NCBI RefSeq assembly: GCF_020171805.1
Contig: NZ_JAIVAF010000003.1
Span: 558,001-622,000, forward strand
Reading direction: 5' to 3'
DNA length: 64,000 nt
Source: Guptibacillus algicola
GTDB lineage: Bacteria > Bacillota > Bacilli > Bacillales > Guptibacillaceae
Shown here: positions 1 through 7,875 of the stretch, piece after piece
Numbering within the stretch: position 1 is the stretch's first letter
Layout of the letters: each line of letters opens with the position of its first letter
Notes under the pieces: generated by a model
What the model saw: only the letters and a program-made list of their open reading frames with translations
Told to the model about the DNA's origin: nothing
Databases searched by the model: none
Translations under genes and position numbers: made by a program

Positions 1-1
1 C

Positions 2-367
2 GTGAATCAGCTATCAGAACGGTATCCACTAGAAGAGGTTGAACCTTTGTATTATGGCGAAGTTGCAAACCGTTTTTCATACAGCGATGGAGCAGGTGAA
101 ATCGGGGTCATTTCTTCTGTAAGTGATTCGTTCTGTTCAAACTGTACGCGTGCAAGATTGTCAGCAGACGGTACTTTGTATACGTGTTTATTCTCATCCA
201 GGGGACGAAGCTTACGGAATCCACTTCGAAATGGTGCGTCAGATTATGAAATGAAGGACCTGCTCGAATCCATTTGGAATAAGCGTGATGATCGCTATTC
301 TGATGAGAGAACGGAAGAAAAAGTAGCAAATCGAGAGAAGATCGAAATGTCCTTCATAGGTGGGTGA
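2..367 (+). CDS. moaA: GTP 3',8-cyclase MoaA, C-terminal part (5' end outside window)
   Basis: This is the last 121 residues of MoaA, the radical-SAM enzyme that converts GTP to 3',8-cyclo-GTP in the first step of molybdenum cofactor synthesis. The C-terminal iron-sulfur site is visible as C-x2-C-x13-C (FCSNC ... LYTC, around residues 45-62 of this fragment), and the protein ends in the conserved Gly-Gly tail (SFIGG) needed for activity in the family. The N-terminal radical-SAM CxxxCxxC motif lies upstream of the window. It is followed directly by fdhD, whose ribosome binding site overlaps the moaA stop, so the two are probably cotranscribed. Confidence 0.95.
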   Translation: MNQLSERYPLEEVEPLYYGEVANRFSYSDGAGEIGVISSVSDSFCSNCTRARLSADGTLYTCLFSSRGRSLRNPLRNGASDYEMKDLLESIWNKRDDRYSDERTEEKVANREKIEMSFIGG

Positions 368-371
368 CGTG

Positions 372-1151
372 ATGAAGAGTAGTAATAGAAAAATCGTTAG
401 CTATCATAAAGGAGCTTTTCGTGAGAAAGAAGATTGTATTGCTCTTGAAAAGCCTCTTACAATCAGAGTGAATGGAGTTGAATTCGCAACAGTTGTATGC
501 ACCCCACAAGATCTCGAGGAACTCGTGATTGGTTTTCTCGCTTCTGAAGGCGTCGTTCGCTCTCATAAAGCGGTTAATGAAATGATGTTCAATGAGGCGC
601 ATGGAATCGTCAACGTAATAGCGGAAACAAATGTTTCGCTCGAAACTGACATGTATACAAAGCGGAAAATCAGCTCATGTTGCGGAAAAAGTAGGCATTT
701 TTATTTAGAAAGCGATTCTAGAACAGCTAGAACAATTATGAATGCGCCAACGCTCTCAGCAGAAGATTGTATACAGTATATGAGCACGCTTCAAGATGAA
801 TCGTTGACGTTTCGTTCGACAGGCGGTGTGCATAATGCGGCGCTTTTCAGTAATGGAGATATGATTGCGATCAGAACAGATATCGGGCGTCATAATGCGC
901 TGGATAAATTGTACGGCTATCTTCTTCAGAATCACGTTTCACCATCAGAGGTAGCGGTTGCGTTCAGCGGCAGAATTTCTTCAGAAGTTGTGCTGAAATT
1001 ATCTAAGATGGGTATCGGTGTCCTCTTATCGAAATCGGCACCGACTGACCTTGCATTAAGCCTTGCTGAAGACCTAGAAATTACAACGGTAGGGTTTATT
1101 CGGCGCGGTGGATTTAACATCTATACAAGAAGTGATCGAATACTATTGTGA
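372..1151 (+). CDS. fdhD: Formate dehydrogenase accessory sulfurtransferase FdhD
   Basis: FdhD passes sulfur from a cysteine desulfurase to the molybdenum cofactor of formate dehydrogenase. The 259-residue length is normal for the family. The catalytic cysteine pair is visible in SSCCGKS (about residues 101-107), and the RSTGGVH and TDIGRHNALDK blocks typical of FdhD are present. I chose ATG 372 because AGGTGGG at 358-364 lies 7 bases upstream; an in-frame GTG at 360 would put the ribosome binding site inside the gene. It follows moaA without a gap, which matches its job in molybdoenzyme maturation. The formate dehydrogenase itself is not in the window. Confidence 0.95.
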   Translation: MKSSNRKIVSYHKGAFREKEDCIALEKPLTIRVNGVEFATVVCTPQDLEELVIGFLASEGVVRSHKAVNEMMFNEAHGIVNVIAETNVSLETDMYTKRKISSCCGKSRHFYLESDSRTARTIMNAPTLSAEDCIQYMSTLQDESLTFRSTGGVHNAALFSNGDMIAIRTDIGRHNALDKLYGYLLQNHVSPSEVAVAFSGRISSEVVLKLSKMGIGVLLSKSAPTDLALSLAEDLEITTVGFIRRGGFNIYTRSDRILL

Positions 1152-1159
1152 AGTGACGC

Positions 1160-1196
1160 GAAGCTCAGAGATCTATTCTCTGGGCGTATTTTAATT
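1160..1196 (+). terminator. Probable terminator after fdhD
   Basis: A hairpin GCTCAGAGA / TCTCTGGGC (with a G-U pair) at about 1163-1185 is followed by a modest T-rich stretch (TATTTTAATT). The short T-run makes it only moderately convincing. Confidence 0.5.
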
Positions 1197-1278
1197 CATA
1201 AATTGAACCGACTCGCATGAACTTTCGTTTATTCGCTCATACTACCTTACATACAGAGTAAGGAAAGGCGGGTTGGTG

Positions 1279-1551
1279 ATGAGCTTTACGATTGCTATGC
1301 TACTTTTTGCATTTGGATTATTGGTTGTTGCAAGTCCAAGGATACTATTCCATAAGCTTGAAGTGAAAAAATCAGATACAGCCAATCATTCACGAGCTTC
1401 AAAGAACTCAGATCGTGGAGAGAGTATTCTTTTTTTTATTGAAACAAAAGCACTCGACTCCATCCCATGGTGGGTCGTGACACTTTTTTGTGTGTTAACA
1501 GGTTTATTTCTCATAGCACTTGGTGTAATTGCACTTGTTTTTTCTTACTGA
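1279..1551 (+). CDS. Small two-helix membrane protein, unknown function
   Basis: I do not recognise this 90-residue protein. It has an N-terminal membrane segment (about residues 2-20), a polar and basic middle (about 25-55) and a second membrane segment near the C-terminus that begins with WWVV (about 65-88), so both termini are probably on the same side. AAGGAAAGG at 1260-1268 is the ribosome binding site; ATG 1279 is preferred, but GTG 1276 and TTG 1273 are in frame and also possible. It stands alone between fdhD and the LTA synthase gene. Confidence 0.6.
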   Translation: MSFTIAMLLFAFGLLVVASPRILFHKLEVKKSDTANHSRASKNSDRGESILFFIETKALDSIPWWVVTLFCVLTGLFLIALGVIALVFSY

Positions 1552-1554
1552 AAA

Positions 1555-1581
1555 CGAAACTTTATAGGATAATGATTCGTT
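1555..1581 (+). promoter_or_regulatory. Possible ECF (SigM/SigW-like) promoter upstream of the LTA synthase gene
   Basis: CGAAAC at 1555-1560 and CGTT at 1578-1581 are separated by 17 bases, close to the TGAAAC-N16/17-CGT pattern of extracytoplasmic-function sigma promoters in Bacillus. Envelope genes such as LTA synthase paralogues are known targets of these factors in B. subtilis. The first base of the -35 box deviates, so this is a weak prediction. Confidence 0.35.
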
Positions 1582-1614
1582 TAAATAGTAAAGTAGAAAC
1601 AAGGGTAGCCGTTT

Positions 1615-1666
1615 GGTCTCCCTCGATTAGTGGTATTAAGTACTAGATAGAACGACACAGGGAGAC
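1615..1666. repeat. Inverted repeat in the leader of the LTA synthase gene
   Basis: GTCTCCCT (1616-1623) is repeated as AGGGAGAC (1659-1666) with a 35-base loop. It lies just upstream of the ribosome binding site and has no T-run after it. It could be an operator or an RNA hairpin; no assignment is made. Confidence 0.4.
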
Positions 1667-1683
1667 GTAAGGGGTTGGAGAAG

Positions 1684-3522
1684 ATGGAAATGGGCAAGAA
1701 GAGCGATCAAGTCTGGCTATTTTATTTTGTGCTGGTAGCATTGCTATTTATAAAAACGTATTTAGTGTATCGATTTGAATTCTCACTAACGATAAGAGGT
1801 GTGGGAGAAGAGCTTTTGTTGTTTATCAATTCAATAGGGGCTATTAGTTTGCTGCTGGGGATAGGTCTATTCAAGAAATACTCAAAACCGGGCCTTATGC
1901 TAGCGGTTTATTTTTTGTTATCTGTCATTTTATATGCAAATGTACTTTACTACCGTTTTTACATAGATTTCATTACGGTGCCGGTTCTTTTTCAGTTCGG
2001 TAATGTTGGTGGATTAAGTCAAAGTACTGTTGAATTGATCAATTGGTATGATCCTCTTCTTGTATTAGACTCACTAGTAATCTTTTGGCTTATAAAAAGG
2101 TGGAGATTACGTTCAGTTTCATTATCAAGTAAGTTAAAGAAAAGAACAGCACTATTTGGAGCTGGAATGTTCATTGTTACAGCCGTGCTCGCACTTATCA
2201 TCCATCCATTATTATTTGAGAAATCATATGATCGTGAGCTATTCGTTAAGTCACTAGGAGCTTATACTTATCATGTGTACGACGTAGCGTTCCAATCGAT
2301 CACGTCATTAAACAGCGTGTTTGCAGATGATACGGATATATCAGAGATTCAGAAATTTGTTGAGAAGAACAGTGTCGATAGGTCGTCTTTCGCTGGTGTA
2401 GCTGAAGGTAAGAACTTAATACTCATTTCGCTTGAATCGACACAGGCATTCATGATGGACGAGAAAGTCGAAGGAAAAGAAGTGATGCCTTTCTTAAACA
2501 GTTTGAAAGATGAGAGCTTTTATTTTCCTAATTTCTATCACCAAACAGCACAAGGTAAAACATCTGACGCAGAATTCATGATCGATAATAGTTTATACCC
2601 ACTTGCTGGAGGTTCAGTATTCGTTAGGAAGCCCGAGAATAATTTTCTCTCCCTTCCATTAGCATTAAAGGATGAAGGGTATACGACAACATCTTTTCAC
2701 GGTAATGATCGTCAGTTTTGGAACCGTGAAGAAATGTATGAAACGCTTGGGTATGACCGTTATTTTTCCAAGAAAGATTTCGATGTAACGGATGAGAACT
2801 CAATTAATTACGGGTTGAAGGATATCCCGTTCTTTGAACAATCGATTCCTTATTTGAAAGAATTAGAAGAGCCTTATTCTGCAAAGTTCCTTACGCTCAC
2901 AAACCACTTTCCTTATTTGCTAGAAGAGGAAGATACGCTCATCCCGTTACCTGATACGAGTAAGGATGTTGTGAACCGGTATTTCGCGACAGTACGTTAC
3001 GAAGATGAATCCATTAAGAAATTCTTTAAAGACTTAAAAGCAGAAGGATTATATGAAGATTCGATCTTCGTCTTATATGGAGATCACTATGGTTTATCAG
3101 AAACGTATAATGATGCGATTGGAGAATACCTTGGCAAAGAGATCGGTCCAGTTGAACACGTTCAGCTGCAAAAAGTTCCACTGATCATCCATGTTCCTGG
3201 AGAAGAAGGGAAGGTGTTTAACACTGTTGGGGGTCAAATTGACTTAAAGCCGACCATTCTTGAACTTCTTGGTGTGAATGAACAAAAGAGCTTGAATTTT
3301 GGAAGAAGCTTGCTCGCCCCAGATCGAAAGAACTTGGTCATTTTGAGAGATGGAAGCTTCGTGACGGAAGAGTATGTATACACGAAGAACACGTGTTACA
3401 ACAAAGAAACAACTGAGAAAACGAATCGAAACAAATGTGCACGCCACTTTGATCACGTTCAAGATGAACTGGACTTCTCAGATCGCGTGATCTACGGTGA
3501 TCTCCTTCGATTTATGGAGTGA
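1684..3522 (+). CDS. Lipoteichoic acid synthase family protein (LtaS-like)
   Basis: Polyglycerol-phosphate transferase that builds or primes lipoteichoic acid on the outer face of the membrane using phosphatidylglycerol. The 612-residue protein has five predicted N-terminal membrane helices (residues 1-175) followed by an extracellular sulfatase-fold domain. The nucleophile is visible as Thr293 in QGKTSDAEF, which corresponds to Thr300 of the Staphylococcus aureus enzyme, and FHGND and LYGDHYG carry likely metal ligands. ATG 1684 is preferred because AAGGGG lies 9 bases upstream; TTG 1675 is too close to it. Bacilli usually have several paralogues (LtaS, YfnI, YqgS, YvgJ); which one this matches cannot be told here. 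Confidence 0.92.
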   Translation: MEMGKKSDQVWLFYFVLVALLFIKTYLVYRFEFSLTIRGVGEELLLFINSIGAISLLLGIGLFKKYSKPGLMLAVYFLLSVILYANVLYYRFYIDFITVPVLFQFGNVGGLSQSTVELINWYDPLLVLDSLVIFWLIKRWRLRSVSLSSKLKKRTALFGAGMFIVTAVLALIIHPLLFEKSYDRELFVKSLGAYTYHVYDVAFQSITSLNSVFADDTDISEIQKFVEKNSVDRSSFAGVAEGKNLILISLESTQAFMMDEKVEGKEVMPFLNSLKDESFYFPNFYHQTAQGKTSDAEFMIDNSLYPLAGGSVFVRKPENNFLSLPLALKDEGYTTTSFHGNDRQFWNREEMYETLGYDRYFSKKDFDVTDENSINYGLKDIPFFEQSIPYLKELEEPYSAKFLTLTNHFPYLLEEEDTLIPLPDTSKDVVNRYFATVRYEDESIKKFFKDLKAEGLYEDSIFVLYGDHYGLSETYNDAIGEYLGKEIGPVEHVQLQKVPLIIHVPGEEGKVFNTVGGQIDLKPTILELLGVNEQKSLNFGRSLLAPDRKNLVILRDGSFVTEEYVYTKNTCYNKETTEKTNRNKCARHFDHVQDELDFSDRVIYGDLLRFME

Positions 3523-3588
3523 GATGATGTAAAAAGAGTCACAATCATGATACTCTTTAATAGGACTATGAATAAGGAGTTTGAGTGT

Positions 3589-3843
3589 ATGGATATTCAA
3601 CGTTTGCAAATATTGACTGAAGTTATCCGTGAATACAAAACAGCGATTCATATGGATGAGAGAAAAGATGAAATCGGTAGTGAAGTTCTTGAAATCATTA
3701 TGAATTCACAAGACTTGGTGCTGTATGGTCATGTGAAAAGAGCGAAAGAAATCGATCGTTTTCCTGAGGAAGCGGTCAAACACTTGGATGAAGCAACCGC
3801 TTATCTTCACGAAAAGATCGATGAGCAATTGCCGAATCATTAA
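3589..3843 (+). CDS. Small acidic hypothetical protein
   Basis: An 84-residue, charged, probably helical cytoplasmic protein without membrane segments. I do not recognise the family. ATG 3589 is chosen because AAGGAG lies 10 bases upstream (3574-3579), whereas the in-frame ATG at 3547 has no ribosome binding site. The gene follows the LTA synthase gene by 66 bases and is closed by a strong terminator, so it may be read from the same transcript. Confidence 0.7.
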   Translation: MDIQRLQILTEVIREYKTAIHMDERKDEIGSEVLEIIMNSQDLVLYGHVKRAKEIDRFPEEAVKHLDEATAYLHEKIDEQLPNH

Positions 3844-3869
3844 GTCTAGTACAACTTAAAAACAGCGTT

Positions 3870-3910
3870 TGAGCACTCCCGAGTTTTTTGGGAGTGCTCA
3901 TTATTATTTT
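3870..3910 (+). terminator. Rho-independent terminator
   Basis: An 11-bp perfect stem (TGAGCACTCCC 3870-3880 with GGGAGTGCTCA 3890-3900) is followed by TTATTATTTT. Confidence 0.85.
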
Positions 3911-4023
3911 GCGAAGAATATGAATACTTGGTATATTGAAGAAAATAGCCCTATTTGTTGCATTTTGTCGTATAACAATGATATATTTTTAACTGTTTAG
4001 TACAGTAAAGGGGGATTATTACT

Positions 4024-4875
4024 ATGTTTAAGTACATAAAACGATTTGCTCCTATGGTAATTGTAGGACTTCTCGTGTTAGCCATAAGCGCTTGTTCGAA
4101 TGACGAACAAAAAGAAAGTGAAGAAACCACTTCAAAGTGGGATGAAATTAAAGAAGAAGGCAAGCTGGTCGTTGCAACTTCAGGCACGCTATACCCAACT
4201 TCATACTATAAAGAAGGATCAGATGAGATTACTGGGTATGAAGTAGAAGTAGTGAAAGAACTAGCAAAACGTCTTGATCTAGAGGTTGAATTCAAAGAAA
4301 TGGGCTTTGATGGTATGCTGACAAGCCTTAAATCAGGTCAAGTAGATCTAGCTGCAAACGACATTACTGATACAGAAAAGCGTCAAGAGAAGTTCACTTT
4401 TTCTGAGCCTGTTAAATATTCTTATGGAACAGCGATCGTTCGTAAAGACGACCTTTCAGGTATCGAATCATTAGATGACCTTGAAGGAAAGATTGCTGCA
4501 GGAGCATCTACGACTGTTTATATGGAGGTTGCTCGAGAGAATGGTGCAGAAGAAAAGATCTATTCGAATGCAACCAACGAACAATATTTACGAGATGTGT
4601 CGACTGGACGTACGGATATCATTCTAAATGATTATTACCTTCAAACACTAGCTCTTGCTGCATTTCCTGAGTTGAATATCACGATTCACCCTGACATTAA
4701 GTATTTACCAAATAACCAAGCAATTGTAATGAATAATGGAAATGACGAGCTAGAGAAGAAAGTTAACGAGACAGTTAAGGAAATGAAGGAAGATGGCACA
4801 CTTAAAGAAATTTCTGCAGAGTTCTTCAACGGTGCGGATGTATCAGTCGAGCCTGATATCGATTTTGATAAATAG
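4024..4875 (+). CDS. Amino-acid ABC transporter substrate-binding lipoprotein (family 3)
   Basis: Extracytoplasmic receptor for a polar amino acid. The lipobox ISAC (residues about 21-24) ends a typical lipoprotein signal peptide, so the mature protein is anchored through its cysteine. The bulk is a periplasmic-binding-protein fold of the glutamine/cystine receptor type, with the family pattern GKLVVATSGTLYP near the start and DLAANDITDTEKRQEKFTFS in the middle. The substrate cannot be fixed; cystine or glutamine are typical. The permease gene follows 16 bases downstream. No ATPase gene follows, which is unusual for this family. Confidence 0.93.
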   Translation: MFKYIKRFAPMVIVGLLVLAISACSNDEQKESEETTSKWDEIKEEGKLVVATSGTLYPTSYYKEGSDEITGYEVEVVKELAKRLDLEVEFKEMGFDGMLTSLKSGQVDLAANDITDTEKRQEKFTFSEPVKYSYGTAIVRKDDLSGIESLDDLEGKIAAGASTTVYMEVARENGAEEKIYSNATNEQYLRDVSTGRTDIILNDYYLQTLALAAFPELNITIHPDIKYLPNNQAIVMNNGNDELEKKVNETVKEMKEDGTLKEISAEFFNGADVSVEPDIDFDK

Positions 4876-4891
4876 AAGGGTGATGTAACAA

Positions 4892-5569
4892 ATGGGTACC
4901 TTTCAACCTGAAAACCTATTTGATGCAGACCTTGCCTTAAGATCGTTTCCCTATGTCATTGAGGGACTAGGGTTAACGATGTTAATCGCTGTCGTCGGAA
5001 TGCTAGTCGGTCTGTTTTTAGGGTTGTTTCTAGCACTCGGTCGAATGTCTAAAGTGAGGGCTTTACGTTGGCCGGCACGGTTGTACATTTCATTTATGAG
5101 AGGAACACCGATCCTAGTATTTCTTTACATCTTATACTTCGGTCTTCCTATGGCTGGAATCGAGTTTTCTGCTATTACAGCTGCGCTGATCGGATTTAGT
5201 TTGAACAGCTCCGCGTATATCGCAGAGATTCAGCGATCTGCGTTATCCTCAATCGAAAAGGGTCAATGGGAAGCTTCAACAGCTCTCGGTATGTCTTATT
5301 GGCAAACAATGAGAGAGGTCGTCTTGCCCCAAGCTACACGGATTGCAATTCCTCCTTTATCGAATGTAATGTTAGATTTAATCAAGGCATCTTCTCTAGC
5401 AGCAGTAATTACGGTGCCGGAACTCCTTCATCACGCCCAAATTGTTGGAGGGCGAGAATTTGATTTTATGACTCTCTATATATTAGTAGCCTTCATCTAT
5501 TGGGGTGTATGTGTAGGCGTGTCGTTCTTACAAGAATTACTAGAGAAGCGTTACTATTATGTGAACTAA
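4892..5569 (+). CDS. Amino-acid ABC transporter permease
   Basis: Membrane subunit of a polar amino-acid importer (HisM/GlnP type). It is 225 residues long with about five membrane helices. The EAA loop that contacts the ATPase is clear as EASTALGMSYWQTMREVVLPQ-like sequence around residues 128-148, with the conserved glycine. It is preceded by the receptor gene and followed directly by a terminator, so the unit contains receptor and permease only and must borrow an ATPase encoded elsewhere. Confidence 0.93.
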   Translation: MGTFQPENLFDADLALRSFPYVIEGLGLTMLIAVVGMLVGLFLGLFLALGRMSKVRALRWPARLYISFMRGTPILVFLYILYFGLPMAGIEFSAITAALIGFSLNSSAYIAEIQRSALSSIEKGQWEASTALGMSYWQTMREVVLPQATRIAIPPLSNVMLDLIKASSLAAVITVPELLHHAQIVGGREFDFMTLYILVAFIYWGVCVGVSFLQELLEKRYYYVN

Positions 5570-5593
5570 TCCCTGTCTTGCAGGGATTTTTTT
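5569..5593 (+). terminator. Rho-independent terminator
   Basis: The stem ATCCCTG / CAGGGAT (5569-5575 with 5581-5587) with a short loop is followed by seven T. It starts at the stop codon of the permease gene, which shows that the transporter operon ends without an ATPase gene. Confidence 0.85.
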
Positions 5594-5700
5594 GTAAGTA
5601 TCAAAAAATTACCATAATTACCTTATCTGTATCGTAAAAATGATAAGATTTGTGATACGATTTACTTATGAGCTAAATTTGAAGGGAGAACGTTCACACC

Positions 5701-6426
5701 ATGAAGAAACAATTAAGTTTGCTAGTCCTGCTAGCAGTGCTGTTGCTGGCTGCTTGTTCGAACAATGAGGGAGAAGCCAATAAGGAAAAAGAGTCTACTG
5801 ATGATACCGTTTCGATGGAGGATACGCAGAAAGAACTCGAGGCGATGAAAGTCGATGCGGATAGCGTTGTAGCGACTGTTAACGGAGAAGAAATCAGCGG
5901 GAAAGATTACAACTCCATGTTGATGCAAACACAGCTGCGTTACACGATGGAAGGGAAAGACCCTTCTAAGACTGAAACAGCTGAAACGATCAAAAAAGAA
6001 GTAATGGATAACTTGATCGGTCAGGAGCTTCTCTTACAAGAAGCTAAGGAACAAGGCTTTGAGGCATCGGATAAAGAAGTTGAAACCGAGCTTGATCAAG
6101 TGAAATCACAGTTCGAAAGTGAAGAACAGTTACAAGAAGCGTTGAAAGCGCAAGGAATTACCCTTGAGCAACTCGAACGGCAATATGCTAATATCGTGGT
6201 TGTTGATAAATACGTTGAAGAAAACGTTAAGACACCAGAAGTAACAGAAGAAGAAATGAAAGCATTTTACGATGAACAGTTCACAAAAGATGCGGAAAAC
6301 CCCCCTTCTTATGATGAAATGAAAGATCGCATCAAAAGTTACCTTGAAGAAACAAAGCTGCAGAAAGAAGTTCAAGAACTTAGAAATAAGCTAAAAGAAA
6401 ATGCAGAAATAGAAGAAATGGTCTAG
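5701..6426 (+). CDS. SurA/PrsA N-terminal-domain lipoprotein without a PPIase domain
   Basis: A 241-residue secreted lipoprotein; the lipobox LAAC closes the signal peptide at about residue 19. Residues about 55-160 match the SurA_N chaperone domain seen in PrsA foldases (VVATVNGEEISGKDYN near its start). The remainder (SYDEMKDRIKSYLEETKLQKEVQEL) is the C-terminal helix of that domain. PrsA normally has a parvulin peptidyl-prolyl isomerase domain inserted here; none is present, so this is probably a holdase-type chaperone for proteins folding at the outer face of the membrane. Its stop codon lies inside the duplicated sequence of the adjacent MITE-like element. Confidence 0.85.
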   Translation: MKKQLSLLVLLAVLLLAACSNNEGEANKEKESTDDTVSMEDTQKELEAMKVDADSVVATVNGEEISGKDYNSMLMQTQLRYTMEGKDPSKTETAETIKKEVMDNLIGQELLLQEAKEQGFEASDKEVETELDQVKSQFESEEQLQEALKAQGITLEQLERQYANIVVVDKYVEENVKTPEVTEEEMKAFYDEQFTKDAENPPSYDEMKDRIKSYLEETKLQKEVQELRNKLKENAEIEEMV

Positions 6427-6923
6427 GTCAGCATAAGCTGACCTTCAGATTGTCGAGAAAGTAGAAAGGTCCATTCGCCTCGGATATAGTAGTGATTTCC
6501 GCTACAGGATGCTCGCTTTCCGCGGGGCGGGCGGTGAGTCTCCTCGTCGCTTTCAAAACGCTCCTGTGGGGTCTCACCTGTCCCGCACGTCCCGCAGGAG
6601 TCGAGCTTCCGCTCCAATCAGCATTAATATGTGGTTTTGAAAACAAGAAAAGCCATAAAGTTACTTTTAGGAATATAAAACAGAGGACTACTTAATTATA
6701 ATCAGTCGGAAAGTTTGCTTTCATTGACTGCTACCTAGTAGGAGTGAATACCACTTGACTCCCGTGGAAAACGGGCGTTCGAGACTCTGAGTGGACGGCT
6801 TTTTGTCCTCGATGAGGCTCGGGCGTTCGTCCACAGGAATCTTGTGGTATTCAAACTCCTACGGCATAGGGAACACATTAATCAGGTTTCTCTACAAACT
6901 GTAGGTCAGCATAAGCTGACCTT
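6424..6923. mobile_element. MITE-like non-coding element with 22-bp flanking direct repeats
   Basis: A 456-bp segment (6446-6901) is bounded by imperfect terminal inverted repeats: CAGATTGTCGAGAAAG (6446-6461) and, on the other strand, CAGTTTGTAGAGAAAC (6886-6901), 13 of 16 matching. The segment is flanked exactly by two identical 22-bp direct repeats (6424-6445 and 6902-6923). Each direct repeat contains the hairpin AGGTCAGC-ATAA-GCTGACCT; only the right copy still has the T-run. The simplest reading is insertion just behind a terminator stem with target duplication. Inside are a G+C-rich structured segment (about 6503-6620) and a long hairpin (6738-6754 with 6844-6862). There is no transposase gene. 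Confidence 0.7.
6738..6862. repeat. Long inverted repeat inside the MITE-like element
   Basis: GTAGGAGTGAATACCAC (6738-6754) pairs with the reverse complement of 6844-6862, interrupted only by a two-base bulge, giving a 17-bp stem around an 89-base interior. It is the strongest internal secondary structure of the element. Confidence 0.75.
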
Positions 6924-6930
6924 TTTTTGT
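6904..6930 (+). terminator. Terminator of the SurA-like gene, displaced by the insertion
   Basis: The AGGTCAGC / GCTGACCT stem is followed by TTTTTTT. An identical stem at 6426-6443, directly at the stop codon of the upstream gene, lacks the T-run, so the working terminator now lies about 480 bases away from the gene. Confidence 0.8.
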
Positions 6931-6952
6931 GAAAGAATGAGGAGGCTATAAC

Positions 6953-7591
6953 GTGGAGAATGTTATCCAAGAATTACGTAGGTACGTAGAGCAAAAGCTT
7001 GAAAATGAAGGGAGCGGACATGACTGGTCACATATTGATCGTGTAACAAGACTTGCAATAATCATTGCAGAAGCAGAACAGGCCAACTTATTTGTTTGTG
7101 AAGCTGCGGCGCTTGTTCATGATCTTGTCGATGATAAACTTACATGTCCTGAAGAAGGTTTCAAAGAAGTCGAAAAGCTCTTGAGGCACGTAGAAGAAAA
7201 TGACAGAAATCATATTATCGAGATTATTTCGACCATTTCATTTAAAGGCGGAAAAATGCCTCCCGTCCGCTCACTCGAAGCAAAAGTCGTGCAGGATGCT
7301 GATCGATTAGATGCGATCGGAGCAATCGGTATTGCTCGTACATTTGTTTACGCAGGGTCAAAAGGTGACATGATGTATGACCCGAGCCTTACTCCTAGAG
7401 AAGAAATGTCTGCATCGAGCTATAGAGAAGGTCGCTCAACCGCGATTAATCATTTCTATGAAAAGCTATTAAAGCTGAAAGACTTGATGAACACAGAAAA
7501 AGGAAAAGAGCTTGCAGAAGAAAGGCATGCATGTATGGAGTCGTTTCTAGAACAGTTTCATTATGAATGGGAAGGTAAGAAAAAAGTGTGA
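6953..7591 (+). CDS. HD-domain phosphohydrolase, YedJ/YpgQ-like
   Basis: Metal-dependent phosphohydrolase of the HD superfamily, 212 residues. The metal ligands can be seen: His27 in GHDWSHIDR, His56-Asp57 in VHDLVDD and Asp115 in VVQDADRLDAIG. This pattern matches the YedJ/YpgQ group, for which nucleotide pyrophosphohydrolase activity has been reported; the actual substrate here is unknown. The GTG start at 6953 is supported by GAGGAGG about 9 bases upstream. The stop codon overlaps a candidate SigG promoter for sspH. Confidence 0.88.
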   Translation: MENVIQELRRYVEQKLENEGSGHDWSHIDRVTRLAIIIAEAEQANLFVCEAAALVHDLVDDKLTCPEEGFKEVEKLLRHVEENDRNHIIEIISTISFKGGKMPPVRSLEAKVVQDADRLDAIGAIGIARTFVYAGSKGDMMYDPSLTPREEMSASSYREGRSTAINHFYEKLLKLKDLMNTEKGKELAEERHACMESFLEQFHYEWEGKKKV

Positions 7592-7618
7592 ATAAACTCC
7601 ATTCACTAGTACAAACTG
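7589..7618 (+). promoter_or_regulatory. Candidate forespore (SigG) promoter of sspH
   Basis: TGAATA (7589-7594) and CAAACTG (7612-7618) are 17 bases apart, close to the SigG consensus TGAATA-N17/18-CATACTA. SspH-type genes are expressed by SigG in B. subtilis. The -35 box overlaps the stop codon of the HD-domain gene. Confidence 0.5.
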
Positions 7619-7645
7619 AAAACAAAAGACGAGAGGGTGTTTCTA

Positions 7646-7825
7646 GTGGATGCAATGAGAGCAAAACAAATTATCTCTTCAAAAGAAGACATTCAAGTCC
7701 ATCATAATGGCGTTCCAGTTTGGTTAACGAGCGTTAATGAACAAAAGGAAACAGCAAGAATTCATGAAACCGATCGCCCCGATCATGAACATGATGTGTC
7801 GCTTTATCAGCTATTTGAGCAGTAA
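7646..7825 (+). CDS. sspH: H-type small acid-soluble spore protein
   Basis: Minor spore protein of the SspH family, 59 residues, the same length as the B. subtilis protein. The family pattern RAKQI...VHHNGVPVWLTSVNEQKETARIH is clear and aligns with RAKEIVES...TYNGVPIYIQHVNEETGTARIY of B. subtilis SspH as I recall it. GTG 7646 is chosen over GTG 7637 because GAGAGGG (7631-7637) lies 8 bases upstream and because it gives the family's usual N-terminus of three residues before RAK. It indicates an endospore former. Confidence 0.93.
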   Translation: MDAMRAKQIISSKEDIQVHHNGVPVWLTSVNEQKETARIHETDRPDHEHDVSLYQLFEQ

Positions 7826-7845
7826 TAAAAATAATGAATAGGAAG

Positions 7846-7875
7846 AGAGAATCAGCACTGCTGGTTCTCTTTTTG
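7846..7875 (+). terminator. Rho-independent terminator of sspH
   Basis: A 12-bp stem containing one G-T pair (7846-7857 with 7858-7870 region, AGAGAATCAGC / GCTGGTTCTCT) precedes TTTTT. Confidence 0.8.

Noticed and set aside
6423-6695. Open frames on both strands inside the MITE-like element
   Set aside because: They follow from the G+C-rich palindromic sequence; no ribosome binding site or known domain.
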